The notes under the pieces are model-generated. The model was not told the DNA's origin. It ran no database searches and was given only the letters and a program-made list of their open reading frames with translations. Position numbers and translations under genes: made by a program. This document shows positions 7,342 to 14,137 of a stretch of DNA of 33,682 nt, piece by piece (position 1 is the first letter of the stretch; the number at the start of each line of letters is the position of its first letter). This DNA comes from CAYQUO01 sp964420835 (GTDB lineage: Bacteria; Chloroflexota; Anaerolineae; Anaerolineales; Anaerolineaceae), in the NCBI GenBank assembly GCA_964420835.1, contig CAYQUO010000026.1:1-33682 (forward strand), written 5' to 3'.

Positions 7342-8187
7342 TCACCGCTTGGGGGCGCGCTCTGCCTCTCTCGGTTTAGCGGCATAGGGCGTGGGAACAT
7401 ACTCCACGGAAGGCCGCCGGGTTCCGGCCTGCGGGTACAGGTTCATCAACTGGTAGATCTCGGTGGGCATGCCGGTGCTGATGTTCAGGCCCAGGGAGCG
7501 AGCTTCTTCAATGTTGATGGGGTAATCATGCGTCCAGCGGCCGGAAGCCAGTTCCTCCGCCAGCCTGCTGGAAACCTTTTCGGCGTAGTCACAGCAGGTG
7601 ATGCGCTTGATGGTATCCTTGACCTGCCGGATGGCCTTGCGGGCAATATCAGCCATGATCAAGGTCTCGTCATCCGCCTTGTTGGCGCCTTTCTCCTTGA
7701 GGGCGGAAAGGATGGAAACAGCCGGGAACTGCCCCACCTGGGGGTCCACCGGCCCAAGCACGGCGTTCTCATCCATCACGATCTCGTTGGCCGCCAGCGC
7801 CAGCAGGGTGCCCCCCGACATGGCGTAATGCGGCACGAACACGGTCACCCGGGCCGGGTGCCTGGCCAGCGCATTGGCGATCTGTTCCGCCGCCAGCACC
7901 AGTCCGCCCGGCGTGTGCAGGATCAGGTCAATGGGCAGTTGTGGGTCGGTCAACTTGATCGCCCGCAGCACCTGTTCCGAATCCTGGATGTCAATATAAC
8001 TCGCCATCGGGAAGCCCAAAAAGCGCATGCTCTCCTGCCTGTGGATCAGGGCGATCACCCGCGAGCCGCGCTTCTCCTCCAGGCTGCGCATCATCCGGTA
8101 ACGGGCCGCCTCCAGCATCTTCTGGCGCACCAACGGCACCAGCGAAGCCAGCAACAGGAAGATCCACAGCAGGTTAATGAACTCCAT
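7342..8187 (-). CDS. Membrane-anchored SDH/ClpP-class serine protease (SDH_sah family)
   Basis: A 281-residue protein of the serine dehydrogenase proteinase family (PF01972-like), related to the ClpP/SppA fold. An N-terminal membrane helix (about 4-21) anchors a cytoplasmic catalytic domain. Visible hallmarks are 'IDIQDSEQVLRAI', the oxyanion-type 'DLILHTPGGLVLAAEQIANAL', the nucleophile in 'YAMSGGTLLALAANEIVMDENAVLGPVDPQ' (Ser124), and a C-terminal 'GRWTHDYPINIEEARSLGL'. Such proteins are thought to cleave membrane-associated or misfolded substrates. GGAGG with a 4-base spacer precedes the ATG. It lies 14 bases after the rhomboid gene and 50 before the HhH gene. The charged C-terminal tail (about 255-281) is probably disordered. 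Confidence 0.9.
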   Translation of the reverse strand: MEFINLLWIFLLLASLVPLVRQKMLEAARYRMMRSLEEKRGSRVIALIHRQESMRFLGFPMASYIDIQDSEQVLRAIKLTDPQLPIDLILHTPGGLVLAAEQIANALARHPARVTVFVPHYAMSGGTLLALAANEIVMDENAVLGPVDPQVGQFPAVSILSALKEKGANKADDETLIMADIARKAIRQVKDTIKRITCCDYAEKVSSRLAEELASGRWTHDYPINIEEARSLGLNISTGMPTEIYQLMNLYPQAGTRRPSVEYVPTPYAAKPREAERAPKR

Positions 8188-8201
8188 TGTGCCTCCAGCC
8201 C

Positions 8202-8900
8202 TTAAAAGGGGTAATAATCATCGGTATAGGTCCGTCCGCTGCGCCGCCCGATCCGGAAGGGTGCAGCCATCAGCAGGCCGAAAAGGAACCCTCCCACGTG
8301 TGCCCACCAGGCAACACCGCCCCCCGCCGCAACACCGGACGGGAGAAGGGAAAGAGCCCCGGAGAAGAACTGGGTGAGGAACCAGAAGCCCAGGTACACC
8401 AGGGCGGGGATCTCCATGAACCAGGGCAGGATGAAGATCGGGATGAAGGTGATCACCCGGGCCCGCGGGAAGTACACAAAATAGGCCCCCAGCACGGCGG
8501 CAATGGCCCCGCTGGCACCGATGGCCGGAACCGTGCTCCCCGGCGAGAGAACCGCCTGCAGGATGCCGGCCGCCAACCCGCCCAGCAGGTAAAAGACCAG
8601 GTAGCGCATGGAGCCAATGCGGTCCTCCACGTTGTCACCAAAGATCACCAGCGTCCACATGTTGCCGATGAAGTGCACCCAGCCGGCATGCAGGAACATG
8701 TGGGTGAACAGGGGAAGTAAGGTCAGCGGGTTGGCCAGGTTCAGCCGGGTGGACACCAGGCCAAAGCGGCCGATCAACTGTTCCAGGACCGGTTGCGGCA
8801 GCGACAATTCAAAGAAGAAGACCAGCGCGTTTGCGGCGATGATCAGCAAATTGACGATCGGGAAACTGCGCGAGCGAATGGTGTCTCGGATCGGGAACAT
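8202..8900 (-). CDS. Rhomboid-family intramembrane serine protease
   Basis: A 232-residue multi-span protein. Rhomboid signatures are present: 'FTHMFLHAGWVHFIGNMWTL' with H76 and N80, 'GASGAIAAVLGAY' with the nucleophile Ser130, and 'AWWAHVGGFLFGLLMA' with the partner His201. It therefore carries the full Ser/His pair and should cleave transmembrane helices within the bilayer. Start: the ATG at 8900 (MFPIRDTIRSRSFPIVN) begins where the family does; an ATG at 8963 in frame would add residues with no membrane or family character. It is the first gene of the five-gene operon, with a TTGCAT-N17-TATACT promoter. The substrate is unknown; the single-span proteins encoded downstream are natural candidates. 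Confidence 0.93.
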   Translation of the reverse strand: MFPIRDTIRSRSFPIVNLLIIAANALVFFFELSLPQPVLEQLIGRFGLVSTRLNLANPLTLLPLFTHMFLHAGWVHFIGNMWTLVIFGDNVEDRIGSMRYLVFYLLGGLAAGILQAVLSPGSTVPAIGASGAIAAVLGAYFVYFPRARVITFIPIFILPWFMEIPALVYLGFWFLTQFFSGALSLLPSGVAAGGGVAWWAHVGGFLFGLLMAAPFRIGRRSGRTYTDDYYPF

Positions 8901-8917
8901 GGTGAACCTGTGCCCCA

Positions 8918-8946
8918 AGTATAGTCTGCCCGGGGCATTTATGCAA
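8918..8946 (-). promoter_or_regulatory. Candidate promoter of the rhomboid/SDH protease operon
   Basis: Minus strand: TTGCAT (8946-8941), 17-base spacer, TATACT (8923-8918). A 6-bp inverted repeat TGCCCC/GGGGCA (8911-8916 and 8932-8937) brackets the -10 box with 21 bases centre to centre, so a repressor site is possible. The -35 match is only 3 of 6. Confidence 0.4.
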
Positions 8947-9074
8947 TTCCCGCCAGGGGGCACAAATGGCCCGGGGTTAAGCCGGCCCGCATCCGCCGGG
9001 GGCCATGGCGTGCCGCGCTGCTGCCCTGTCCCCCTGGCAGGTTGCCCCCGGCATCCGCCAGCCTCCGGGGGTTG

Positions 9075-9080
9075 TATAAT
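9075..9080 (+). promoter_or_regulatory. TATAAT box, leaderless-type, before the GNAT gene
   Basis: A perfect TATAAT ends 7 bases before the ATG at 9088, the distance expected between a -10 box and the first transcribed base. No Shine-Dalgarno sequence is present, so the mRNA probably starts at or next to the start codon. Confidence 0.5.
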
Positions 9081-9087
9081 GATGAAT

Positions 9088-9999
9088 ATGAACTACGAAC
9101 ATTTCGGCTCCACCTCCCTGGCCCAACTGGAACCGATGCGCCAGTTGGTGCGGGACTGGGTCCGGGTCACCGGTCTTCCGGCCTATTTCACCCCCGGAGA
9201 CATCGACTGGCTGGCTGCCGTCACCCGGGTCAGGCGGAAAATCCCCGGCCTGCGCCGCTGGTTCCAGCCCGGGGGCGAACTGATCGGCTTTGCCTGGGGC
9301 TGGGAAGGCGGCTTCCACCTGCAAAGCCACCCGCTTCACCGGGCGGTCGAAGCCGGGATGATCGCCTGGGCCGAGCAGGCGCGCAGAAAACAGGAAGGCA
9401 GCCGCGAAATGACCATCTGGTGCCACAGCGGGGATGTCAGCCGCATTCGCCTCCTGGAACGGCTGGAGTACCATCCGGATGGAGAGCAGTACCTGCTCAT
9501 GTCGCTGCGCCTGGAGCAGGGCTTCCCTCAGCCGCAATTGCCGGAAGGGTGCTTCATCCGCACCCCCGCCGGCGCCGATGACCAGCCCGCACGGGTTGCC
9601 CTGCACAACGAGGTTCTCCACCCCGGGCTTTCCCTGGAGCAATACCGCCGGGTCACCAGCCTGCCGGAATACCGCCCCGACCTGGACCTGGTGGTGTTCA
9701 CCGCATCCGGAGAGCCGGCAGGTTTCTGCCTGGGCAGGTACGATCCCGCCTGCCGCCACGGCCATATCCAATGGATCGGTGTGCGTTCCGCCTTCTCCGG
9801 CCAGGGCCTGGCCGGCGCCTTGCTGTTGTCCATGCTCAGGCTGCTGGACCATCTCGGGGCGGTTGAAGCCCACACCCGGGTCACCGCCGCCTGCCCCATC
9901 CGCAGGCACCTCTTCCAGAAGGCCGGTTTTGCCGAGGTCGACCGCAGCGGCACCTGGCACCGCCGGCTGGAAGCCGCCGGTGAAAGCCCGATGATATAA
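9088..9999 (+). CDS. Two-domain GNAT family N-acetyltransferase
   Basis: A 303-residue protein with two GNAT-like halves, as in MshD-type tandem acetyltransferases. The N-terminal half (about 1-145) keeps the fold features ('GELIGFAWGWEGGF', 'RLLERLEYHPDGEQYLLMSLRL') but has no clear acetyl-CoA loop. The C-terminal half (about 150-295) has motif A, 'QWIGVRSAFSGQGLAGALLLSML', with the Q/R-x-x-G-x-G/A loop as SGQGLA, and the ending 'RRHLFQKAGFAEVDRSGTWHRRL'. The substrate is unknown. In-frame ATGs occur at 9079, 9082 and 9088; I prefer 9088 because a TATAAT box overlaps the first and would place the transcript start at 9087-9088. The stop codon TAA overlaps the TATAAT box of murJ. Confidence 0.82.
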   Translation: MNYEHFGSTSLAQLEPMRQLVRDWVRVTGLPAYFTPGDIDWLAAVTRVRRKIPGLRRWFQPGGELIGFAWGWEGGFHLQSHPLHRAVEAGMIAWAEQARRKQEGSREMTIWCHSGDVSRIRLLERLEYHPDGEQYLLMSLRLEQGFPQPQLPEGCFIRTPAGADDQPARVALHNEVLHPGLSLEQYRRVTSLPEYRPDLDLVVFTASGEPAGFCLGRYDPACRHGHIQWIGVRSAFSGQGLAGALLLSMLRLLDHLGAVEAHTRVTAACPIRRHLFQKAGFAEVDRSGTWHRRLEAAGESPMI

Positions 10000-10000
10000 T
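9995..10000 (+). promoter_or_regulatory. TATAAT box, leaderless-type, before murJ
   Basis: TATAAT overlaps the stop codon of the acetyltransferase gene and ends exactly 7 bases (CCCCTCC) before the murJ ATG. No Shine-Dalgarno sequence lies between. The same arrangement occurs before the GNAT and YihY genes. Confidence 0.5.
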
Positions 10001-10007
10001 CCCCTCC

Positions 10008-11609
10008 ATGTCCGTTGAAACCGGGGGGCGCTCCGCCAACCGGCAGATCGCCCGCTCCGCAGTGACCGTGATGGCCGCCCTGGTCATCAGCCAATTGGTT
10101 GGCCTGGCCGCCAAAAGCACCGTGGGGGCCGCCTTCGGCACCGGCGCCGAGAGCGAGGCCTTCTTCGCCGCCAACCGTTTCGCCGAGATCCTCTTCAACC
10201 TGGTTGCGGGGGGGGCGCTGGCTTCCGCCTTCGTGCCCACCTTCACCGGCCTGCTGGCCCGCGATCAGCGTCCTGAAGCCTGGCGGCTGGCCTCGGCCAT
10301 TTGCAACCTGGTCTCCCTTATCCTCATCAGCGTCAGCATCCTCTCGGCCATCTTCGCCCCGCAGGTGGTCCGTTATATCCTCGCCCCCGGCTTCTCCAGT
10401 GCCGGCCCGGAAAAGGAGGCCCTTACCGCCGCCCTGCTCCGCATCCAACTTCCCTCGGCGGTCATCTTTGGCATCAGCGGCCTGCTCATGGGCATCCTCA
10501 ACGCCCACCAGCATTTCCTCCTCCCGGCGCTCGCCCCGGCCATGTACCAGGCCGGCATCATCCTGGGGGCTGCAGTGCTGGCCCCCCGCCTGGGGGTTCG
10601 TGGCCTGGCCTGGGGGGTTGTGCTCGGCTCGGCCCTCCACCTGCTGGTGCAACTCCCCATCCTGCTGCGTCTGCCCGGCCGAAAATACGAGCGGCGTCTC
10701 GGCCTGAAGGATGCCGCCGTCCGTACCGTTGCCCGGCTGATGGGCCCCCGCCTGCTGGGTGTGGCGGTGGTCCAACTGAACTTCCTTTTAAACACCTTCC
10801 TGGCTTCGCTTCAGCCGGAGGGCAGCCTCACCGGCATCAGCCTGGCTTTTCCGCTCATGATCATGCCGCAGGCCGCCATTGCCCAATCGGTGGCCACGGC
10901 CGCCCTGCCCACCTTCTCCGCCCAGGCCGCCCGGGGCCGCCTGGATGAAATGCGTTCCTCGCTGGCAGCAACCCTGCGCGGCGTGCTTCTTCTGGCCATC
11001 CCGGCCTCGCTGGGACTGATCCTCCTGCGCCACCCCCTTGTCGCCCTCATCTACCAGCGCCAGGCGTTCACCGCCCATTCAACCCAACTGGTGGCCTGGG
11101 CGCTGCTCTGGTATGCCGCCGGGCTGGTCGGCCATTGCGTGGTCGAGGTGGTCAGCCGTGCCTTTTATGCCCTGCAGGACACACGCACCCCCGTCATGGT
11201 GGGCATTGCGGCCATGAGCCTCAACCTGGCCTTCAGCCTTTTCTTCAGTTGGGGCTTCCGCCAGGTGGGCTGGATGCCGCACGGCGGGCTGGCGTTTGCC
11301 AACTCGCTGGCCACCTTCCTGGAGATGATCGGCCTGCTGGTGCTCATGCGACGGCGGTTGGGCGGCCTGGAGGGAAGGCACATCCTGCGCAGCGTGGCAG
11401 CCTCCGGCCTGGCCACCCTGGCCATGGCGGCTGTCCTCACAACCTGGCTGGCGCTGGTTCCCGGCCGCCCGGCTGCCATCCAGGCCCTGGCAGGCGCCCT
11501 CCTCGGCGGGGTCTCCTGCCTGCTGGTGCTGGCTGCCCTGCGGGTGTCCGAATTGCGCTCCGCCTGGCGGGCCCTGCGCGCCTTCCTGCGGCCCAGCCGC
11601 CCATCCTGA
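10008..11609 (+). CDS. murJ: Lipid II flippase MurJ (MviN family)
   Basis: A 533-residue, very hydrophobic protein of the MOP superfamily with about 14 membrane helices. Family landmarks are visible: N-terminal 'RSAVTVMAALVISQLVGLAAKSTVGAAFGTGAESEAFFAANRF', then 'LFNLVAGGALASAFVPTFTGLL', 'LLMGILNAHQHFLLPALAPAMYQAGII', 'AIAQSVATAALPTFSAQAARG' and 'VVEVVSRAFYALQDTRTPV'. MurJ flips the peptidoglycan precursor lipid II across the cytoplasmic membrane. The length is normal. The start codon is 7 bases after a TATAAT box with no ribosome site, suggesting a leaderless message independent of the upstream acetyltransferase gene. No terminator is seen in the 200 bases that follow. Confidence 0.93.
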   Translation: MSVETGGRSANRQIARSAVTVMAALVISQLVGLAAKSTVGAAFGTGAESEAFFAANRFAEILFNLVAGGALASAFVPTFTGLLARDQRPEAWRLASAICNLVSLILISVSILSAIFAPQVVRYILAPGFSSAGPEKEALTAALLRIQLPSAVIFGISGLLMGILNAHQHFLLPALAPAMYQAGIILGAAVLAPRLGVRGLAWGVVLGSALHLLVQLPILLRLPGRKYERRLGLKDAAVRTVARLMGPRLLGVAVVQLNFLLNTFLASLQPEGSLTGISLAFPLMIMPQAAIAQSVATAALPTFSAQAARGRLDEMRSSLAATLRGVLLLAIPASLGLILLRHPLVALIYQRQAFTAHSTQLVAWALLWYAAGLVGHCVVEVVSRAFYALQDTRTPVMVGIAAMSLNLAFSLFFSWGFRQVGWMPHGGLAFANSLATFLEMIGLLVLMRRRLGGLEGRHILRSVAASGLATLAMAAVLTTWLALVPGRPAAIQALAGALLGGVSCLLVLAALRVSELRSAWRALRAFLRPSRPS

Positions 11610-11687
11610 TCTCCGGCCCCACGGTTCCACTCACCCGGCTTTCGTTGGGTTCAGTTGCCAGCCAGCCGGCGTTTCCCGCCAGAGTTG

Positions 11688-11696
11688 TGGCATAAT
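11688..11696 (+). promoter_or_regulatory. Weak extended -10 (TGGCATAAT) upstream of the nitroreductase gene
   Basis: TGG-CATAAT resembles an extended -10 element about 110 bases before the SagB-type gene. No -35 box is recognisable. The 200-base gap between murJ and this gene otherwise holds nothing I can identify. Confidence 0.25.
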
Positions 11697-11809
11697 AAGG
11701 GTTGGAACAAAGCCGGTACCCGATCCGGATCAGGGGACTGTTGGATGGCGGCCAGGTACCATGAACAATCCGCCAGAACTCATCGGAATAACCCAAACCA
11801 GGAGTAGCC

Positions 11810-12568
11810 ATGAAAGAACCAATCATTAATACCTTCATGCGTCAAACCGCTATTAAGAACCTGCCCCCCTCGCCGGAAAAGCAGGGTGTGCCGCAGCCCC
11901 CTCTGCAGGTCGGCTATCCGCCGGATGCCCTCCTCTTTGACCTGCCCAAACCGGAGACCCTCTCCATCCCCGAGATCAGCCTGCGCGCCGCCATGGACCA
12001 GCGCAAGTCCCGCCGCGACTATGCCGACAAGCCGCTCTCCCTGCCGGAACTCACCTGGCTGCTCTGGTACACCCAGGGCGTGCGGAAGGTGACCAGCCGG
12101 CCTATAACCCTGCGCTCCGTCCCCAGTGCCGGCGGCAGGCACGGCTTCGAAACCTACCTGCTGGCCAACCGGGTGGAAAACCTGGTCCCCGGCCTTTACC
12201 GCTACGCCGCCCTTGAACACGCCCTGTTGCCCGTGGACCTTGAGCCCGGCCTGGATGAAAAACTCGTCCTGGCCTGCGATCACCAGGAAACGGTTAAAAA
12301 TTGCGGCGTGGCTTTCTTTTGGGTGGCCGTTCCGGAACGCCTTGCCTGGCGCTACTCGGACCGCGGCTACCGCTACCTGTTGCTCGATTGCGGGCACATC
12401 TGCCAGAGCATGTACCTGGCTGCCGAAGCCATCGACTGCGGGGTGTGCGCCATCGGCGCCTTTGAGGATGACCTGCTGAACGCGGCCCTGGGCGTGGACG
12501 GAGAAAAAATGTTCGCCACCTACGGCGCCGTGGTCGGGAAGAAAGCCCCCGCCATCAACGGCCGGTGA
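11810..12568 (+). CDS. SagB/ThcOx-type nitroreductase-fold dehydrogenase
   Basis: A 252-residue FMN-dependent oxidoreductase of the SagB-type dehydrogenase group. Typical features are 'AAMDQRKSRRDYADKPLSLPELTWLLWYTQGVRK' (about 60-93) with the FMN-contacting R-x-S-R-R-x-Y, 'RSVPSAGGRHGFETYLLANRVENLVPGLYRY' (about 103-133), and 'LLLDCGHICQSMYLAAEAIDCGVCAIGAFEDDLLNAALGVDG' (about 188-229). SagB relatives oxidise azoline rings in peptide natural products, but most stand-alone members have unknown substrates, and no cyclodehydratase or precursor peptide gene is nearby. AGGAG at 11800-11804 with a 5-base spacer sets the ATG. It is a single gene, convergent with the GT2 gene across a hairpin terminator. 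Confidence 0.87.
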   Translation: MKEPIINTFMRQTAIKNLPPSPEKQGVPQPPLQVGYPPDALLFDLPKPETLSIPEISLRAAMDQRKSRRDYADKPLSLPELTWLLWYTQGVRKVTSRPITLRSVPSAGGRHGFETYLLANRVENLVPGLYRYAALEHALLPVDLEPGLDEKLVLACDHQETVKNCGVAFFWVAVPERLAWRYSDRGYRYLLLDCGHICQSMYLAAEAIDCGVCAIGAFEDDLLNAALGVDGEKMFATYGAVVGKKAPAINGR

Positions 12569-12691
12569 CCGGTGGCCTCTGCCGGCACACCCGCAACCCC
12601 TTCCCCCGTTGCCCAACCCCGGGCGCCCCGCCGCTGGAACAACCAGCCCGCCGGTTTACCGGACCGCATTCCCCTTGTTCCCTGATTATAA

Positions 12692-12727
12692 AAAGACCTG
12701 CCGGTTCCTTTGTTCCGGCAGGTCTTT
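12692..12727 (-). terminator. Hairpin terminator after the GT2 gene (also faces the nitroreductase gene)
   Basis: AAAGACCTGCCGG (12692-12704) pairs perfectly over 13 bp with CCGGCAGGTCTTT (12715-12727), loop 10. On the minus strand the stem is followed by TTATAAT, so the run TTTTT directly abuts it. It separates two convergent genes. Confidence 0.88.
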
Positions 12728-12754
12728 GAACGCTTTCAGTTTCTTCCGTGTTTT

Positions 12755-13486
12755 TCAGCGGGGCAGCCGCTTAAGGTCGCGGTACATCCCCGGCAACTGC
12801 CACACGCGCAGCGCTGCCTCCACCTGGATGCGAAAGGACATCTTGGACTGCCCCCAGCGCCGGTCGGCAAAATAGATGGGGATCTCGCGAAAATGGAAGC
12901 CCAGCCGGCTGGCAATGTAGGCCATCTCCACCTGGAAGACGTACCCGTTCGAGCGCACCCGCTCCAGCGGCATGGCGCTCAGGGTCTCCTTCTTCCAGAA
13001 CCGGTATCCGCCCGTAACATCCCGCAAGGGCAGGCCGAGGATGGTGCGGGCGTAGAAATTCCCCCAGCCTGAAAGCGCCTTGCGCCAGAAGGGCCAGTTC
13101 TCGTCCAGGGCGCCGCCCGGCACATAGCGCGACCCCAGGGCCATGTCGCACCCCGCCAGCGCCTCCACCAGCAGGGGCACCTTGTCGATCGGGTGGGAAA
13201 AATCGGCGTCCATCTGCCCGATGATGCCGGCCCCCCGGCTGATGGCCTGTCCAAACCCCTGGATGTAGGCCGTTCCCAGGCCCTGCTTCCCTGCCCGGTG
13301 CATCACCTCCACCCGGCCGGGGTACTGCTTCCCCAGGTCTTCCGCCAGTTGCCCCGTCCCGTCCGGGCTGTTATCGTCCACGACCAGGAGCGTCAACTCC
13401 GCCAGTGGCAGGTTAAAGAGCGCCTCCGCCAGCTTGGGGAGGTTCTCCGCCTCATTGTAGGTTGGGATGACCACGGTGGTTTTCAA
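12755..13486 (-). CDS. Polyprenol-phosphate mannosyltransferase-like GT2 glycosyltransferase
   Basis: A 243-residue soluble GT2 enzyme like dolichol/polyprenol monophosphomannose synthase (DPM1, Ppm1 C-domain). Motifs are VVIPTYNEAENL (5-16), VVDDNSPDGT (35-44), 'GKQGLGTAYIQGF' (66-78), the metal-binding DADFSHP (93-99), 'GSRYVPGG' and 'RDVTGGYRFWKKETL'. It would transfer a sugar from a nucleotide donor to a lipid phosphate, feeding GT-C enzymes such as the two encoded further right in the window. The first codon is TTG at 13486: no ATG fits, and GAGGAG lies 11 bases upstream, overlapping the end of the Roadblock gene region. It begins 17 bases after the Roadblock stop, so the two form an operon. 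It lacks the C-terminal membrane segment that some relatives carry. Confidence 0.88.
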   Translation of the reverse strand: MKTTVVIPTYNEAENLPKLAEALFNLPLAELTLLVVDDNSPDGTGQLAEDLGKQYPGRVEVMHRAGKQGLGTAYIQGFGQAISRGAGIIGQMDADFSHPIDKVPLLVEALAGCDMALGSRYVPGGALDENWPFWRKALSGWGNFYARTILGLPLRDVTGGYRFWKKETLSAMPLERVRSNGYVFQVEMAYIASRLGFHFREIPIYFADRRWGQSKMSFRIQVEAALRVWQLPGMYRDLKRLPR

Positions 13487-13503
13487 TGAATATCGTGCTC
13501 CTC

Positions 13504-13878
13504 TCAGCCGATCAACTTGTTCAGGTCGTCGCTCGCCCTGCGCATGTCCAGCAGCAGCAGGCCCAGTTTGGCCTGTTCCCGGGCCAGCACGGTCAACACG
13601 GCTTCCTCGCCCACGGCCATGAGGATCACGTAGCCCTTCAAACCCCTGATGTACACCTGCTCCAGCGAACTTCGCCCCAGTTCCTTGGCAATGCGCTCAC
13701 CAAGGGAAAGCATGGCCGCCGACATGGCCGAAACGCGATCCTCCTCGGCGCCCTGGGGCAGGGCCGAGGCGATCGTCAGCCCATCCACACTCACCAGCGC
13801 GGAAGCCTCTATATCCGGGGAGGAGGCCTGCAATTCGCGCAGGCGGTCAACCATCAATTGGGTCCTGGACCGGGTCAT
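13504..13878 (-). CDS. Roadblock/LC7 domain protein
   Basis: A 124-residue single-domain Roadblock/LC7 protein. The family pattern is clear: 'ELQASSPDIEASALVSVDGLTIASALP', 'AMSAAMLSLGERIAKELG', 'VYIRGLKGYVILMAVGEEAVLTVLA' and 'LGLLLLDMRRASDDL'. Bacterial relatives such as MglB regulate small Ras-like GTPases; no such GTPase gene is visible here, so the partner is unknown. The ATG at 13878 has AAGGAG 7 bases upstream and gives the normal family length. It is the first gene of a two-gene operon with the GT2 gene, driven by a TTGACA-N17-TACAGT promoter whose start site falls in a 9-bp inverted repeat. Confidence 0.9.
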   Translation of the reverse strand: MTRSRTQLMVDRLRELQASSPDIEASALVSVDGLTIASALPQGAEEDRVSAMSAAMLSLGERIAKELGRSSLEQVYIRGLKGYVILMAVGEEAVLTVLAREQAKLGLLLLDMRRASDDLNKLIG

Positions 13879-13906
13879 TCCTTTTCTCCTTGTCGCAGCG
13901 TGCTGA

Positions 13907-13930
13907 AATGCCCAAACCGGGTTGGGCATT
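13907..13930 (-). promoter_or_regulatory. 9-bp inverted repeat at the transcription start of the Roadblock-GT2 operon
   Basis: AATGCCCAA (13907-13915) and TTGGGCATT (13922-13930) are exact reverse complements with a 6-base loop. The predicted +1 is about 13927, so the repeat covers the first transcribed bases. It could be an operator or a 5' stabilising hairpin. Confidence 0.45.
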
Positions 13931-13933
13931 CAA

Positions 13934-13962
13934 ACTGTAGCACAGCGGTGAAGGCATGTCAA
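13934..13962 (-). promoter_or_regulatory. Consensus promoter of the Roadblock-GT2 operon
   Basis: Minus strand: TTGACA (13962-13957), 17-base spacer, TACAGT (13939-13934), with TGC before the -10. This is a near-consensus housekeeping promoter. Confidence 0.7.
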
Positions 13963-14137
13963 GACGCTTTGCAGGTTTGTTAGTTCTTTGCAGGGTTCGC
14001 CCGCAAGGCTGCCGGGCGTACGTGCCGGCCAGCCCCCGGGGATTTCCCGGCCCGTCCAACCGGGAAAAGCGGTCCATCTGGAACGGAAGTTGCAACCATG
14101 TACAAAATGAATACAAGGTCTCGAAGGAGTGAAGACA

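Noticed and set aside
12569..12691. Intergenic stretch after the nitroreductase gene searched for RNA genes
   Set aside because: No tRNA-like or known riboswitch pattern; only the terminator hairpin at its right end.
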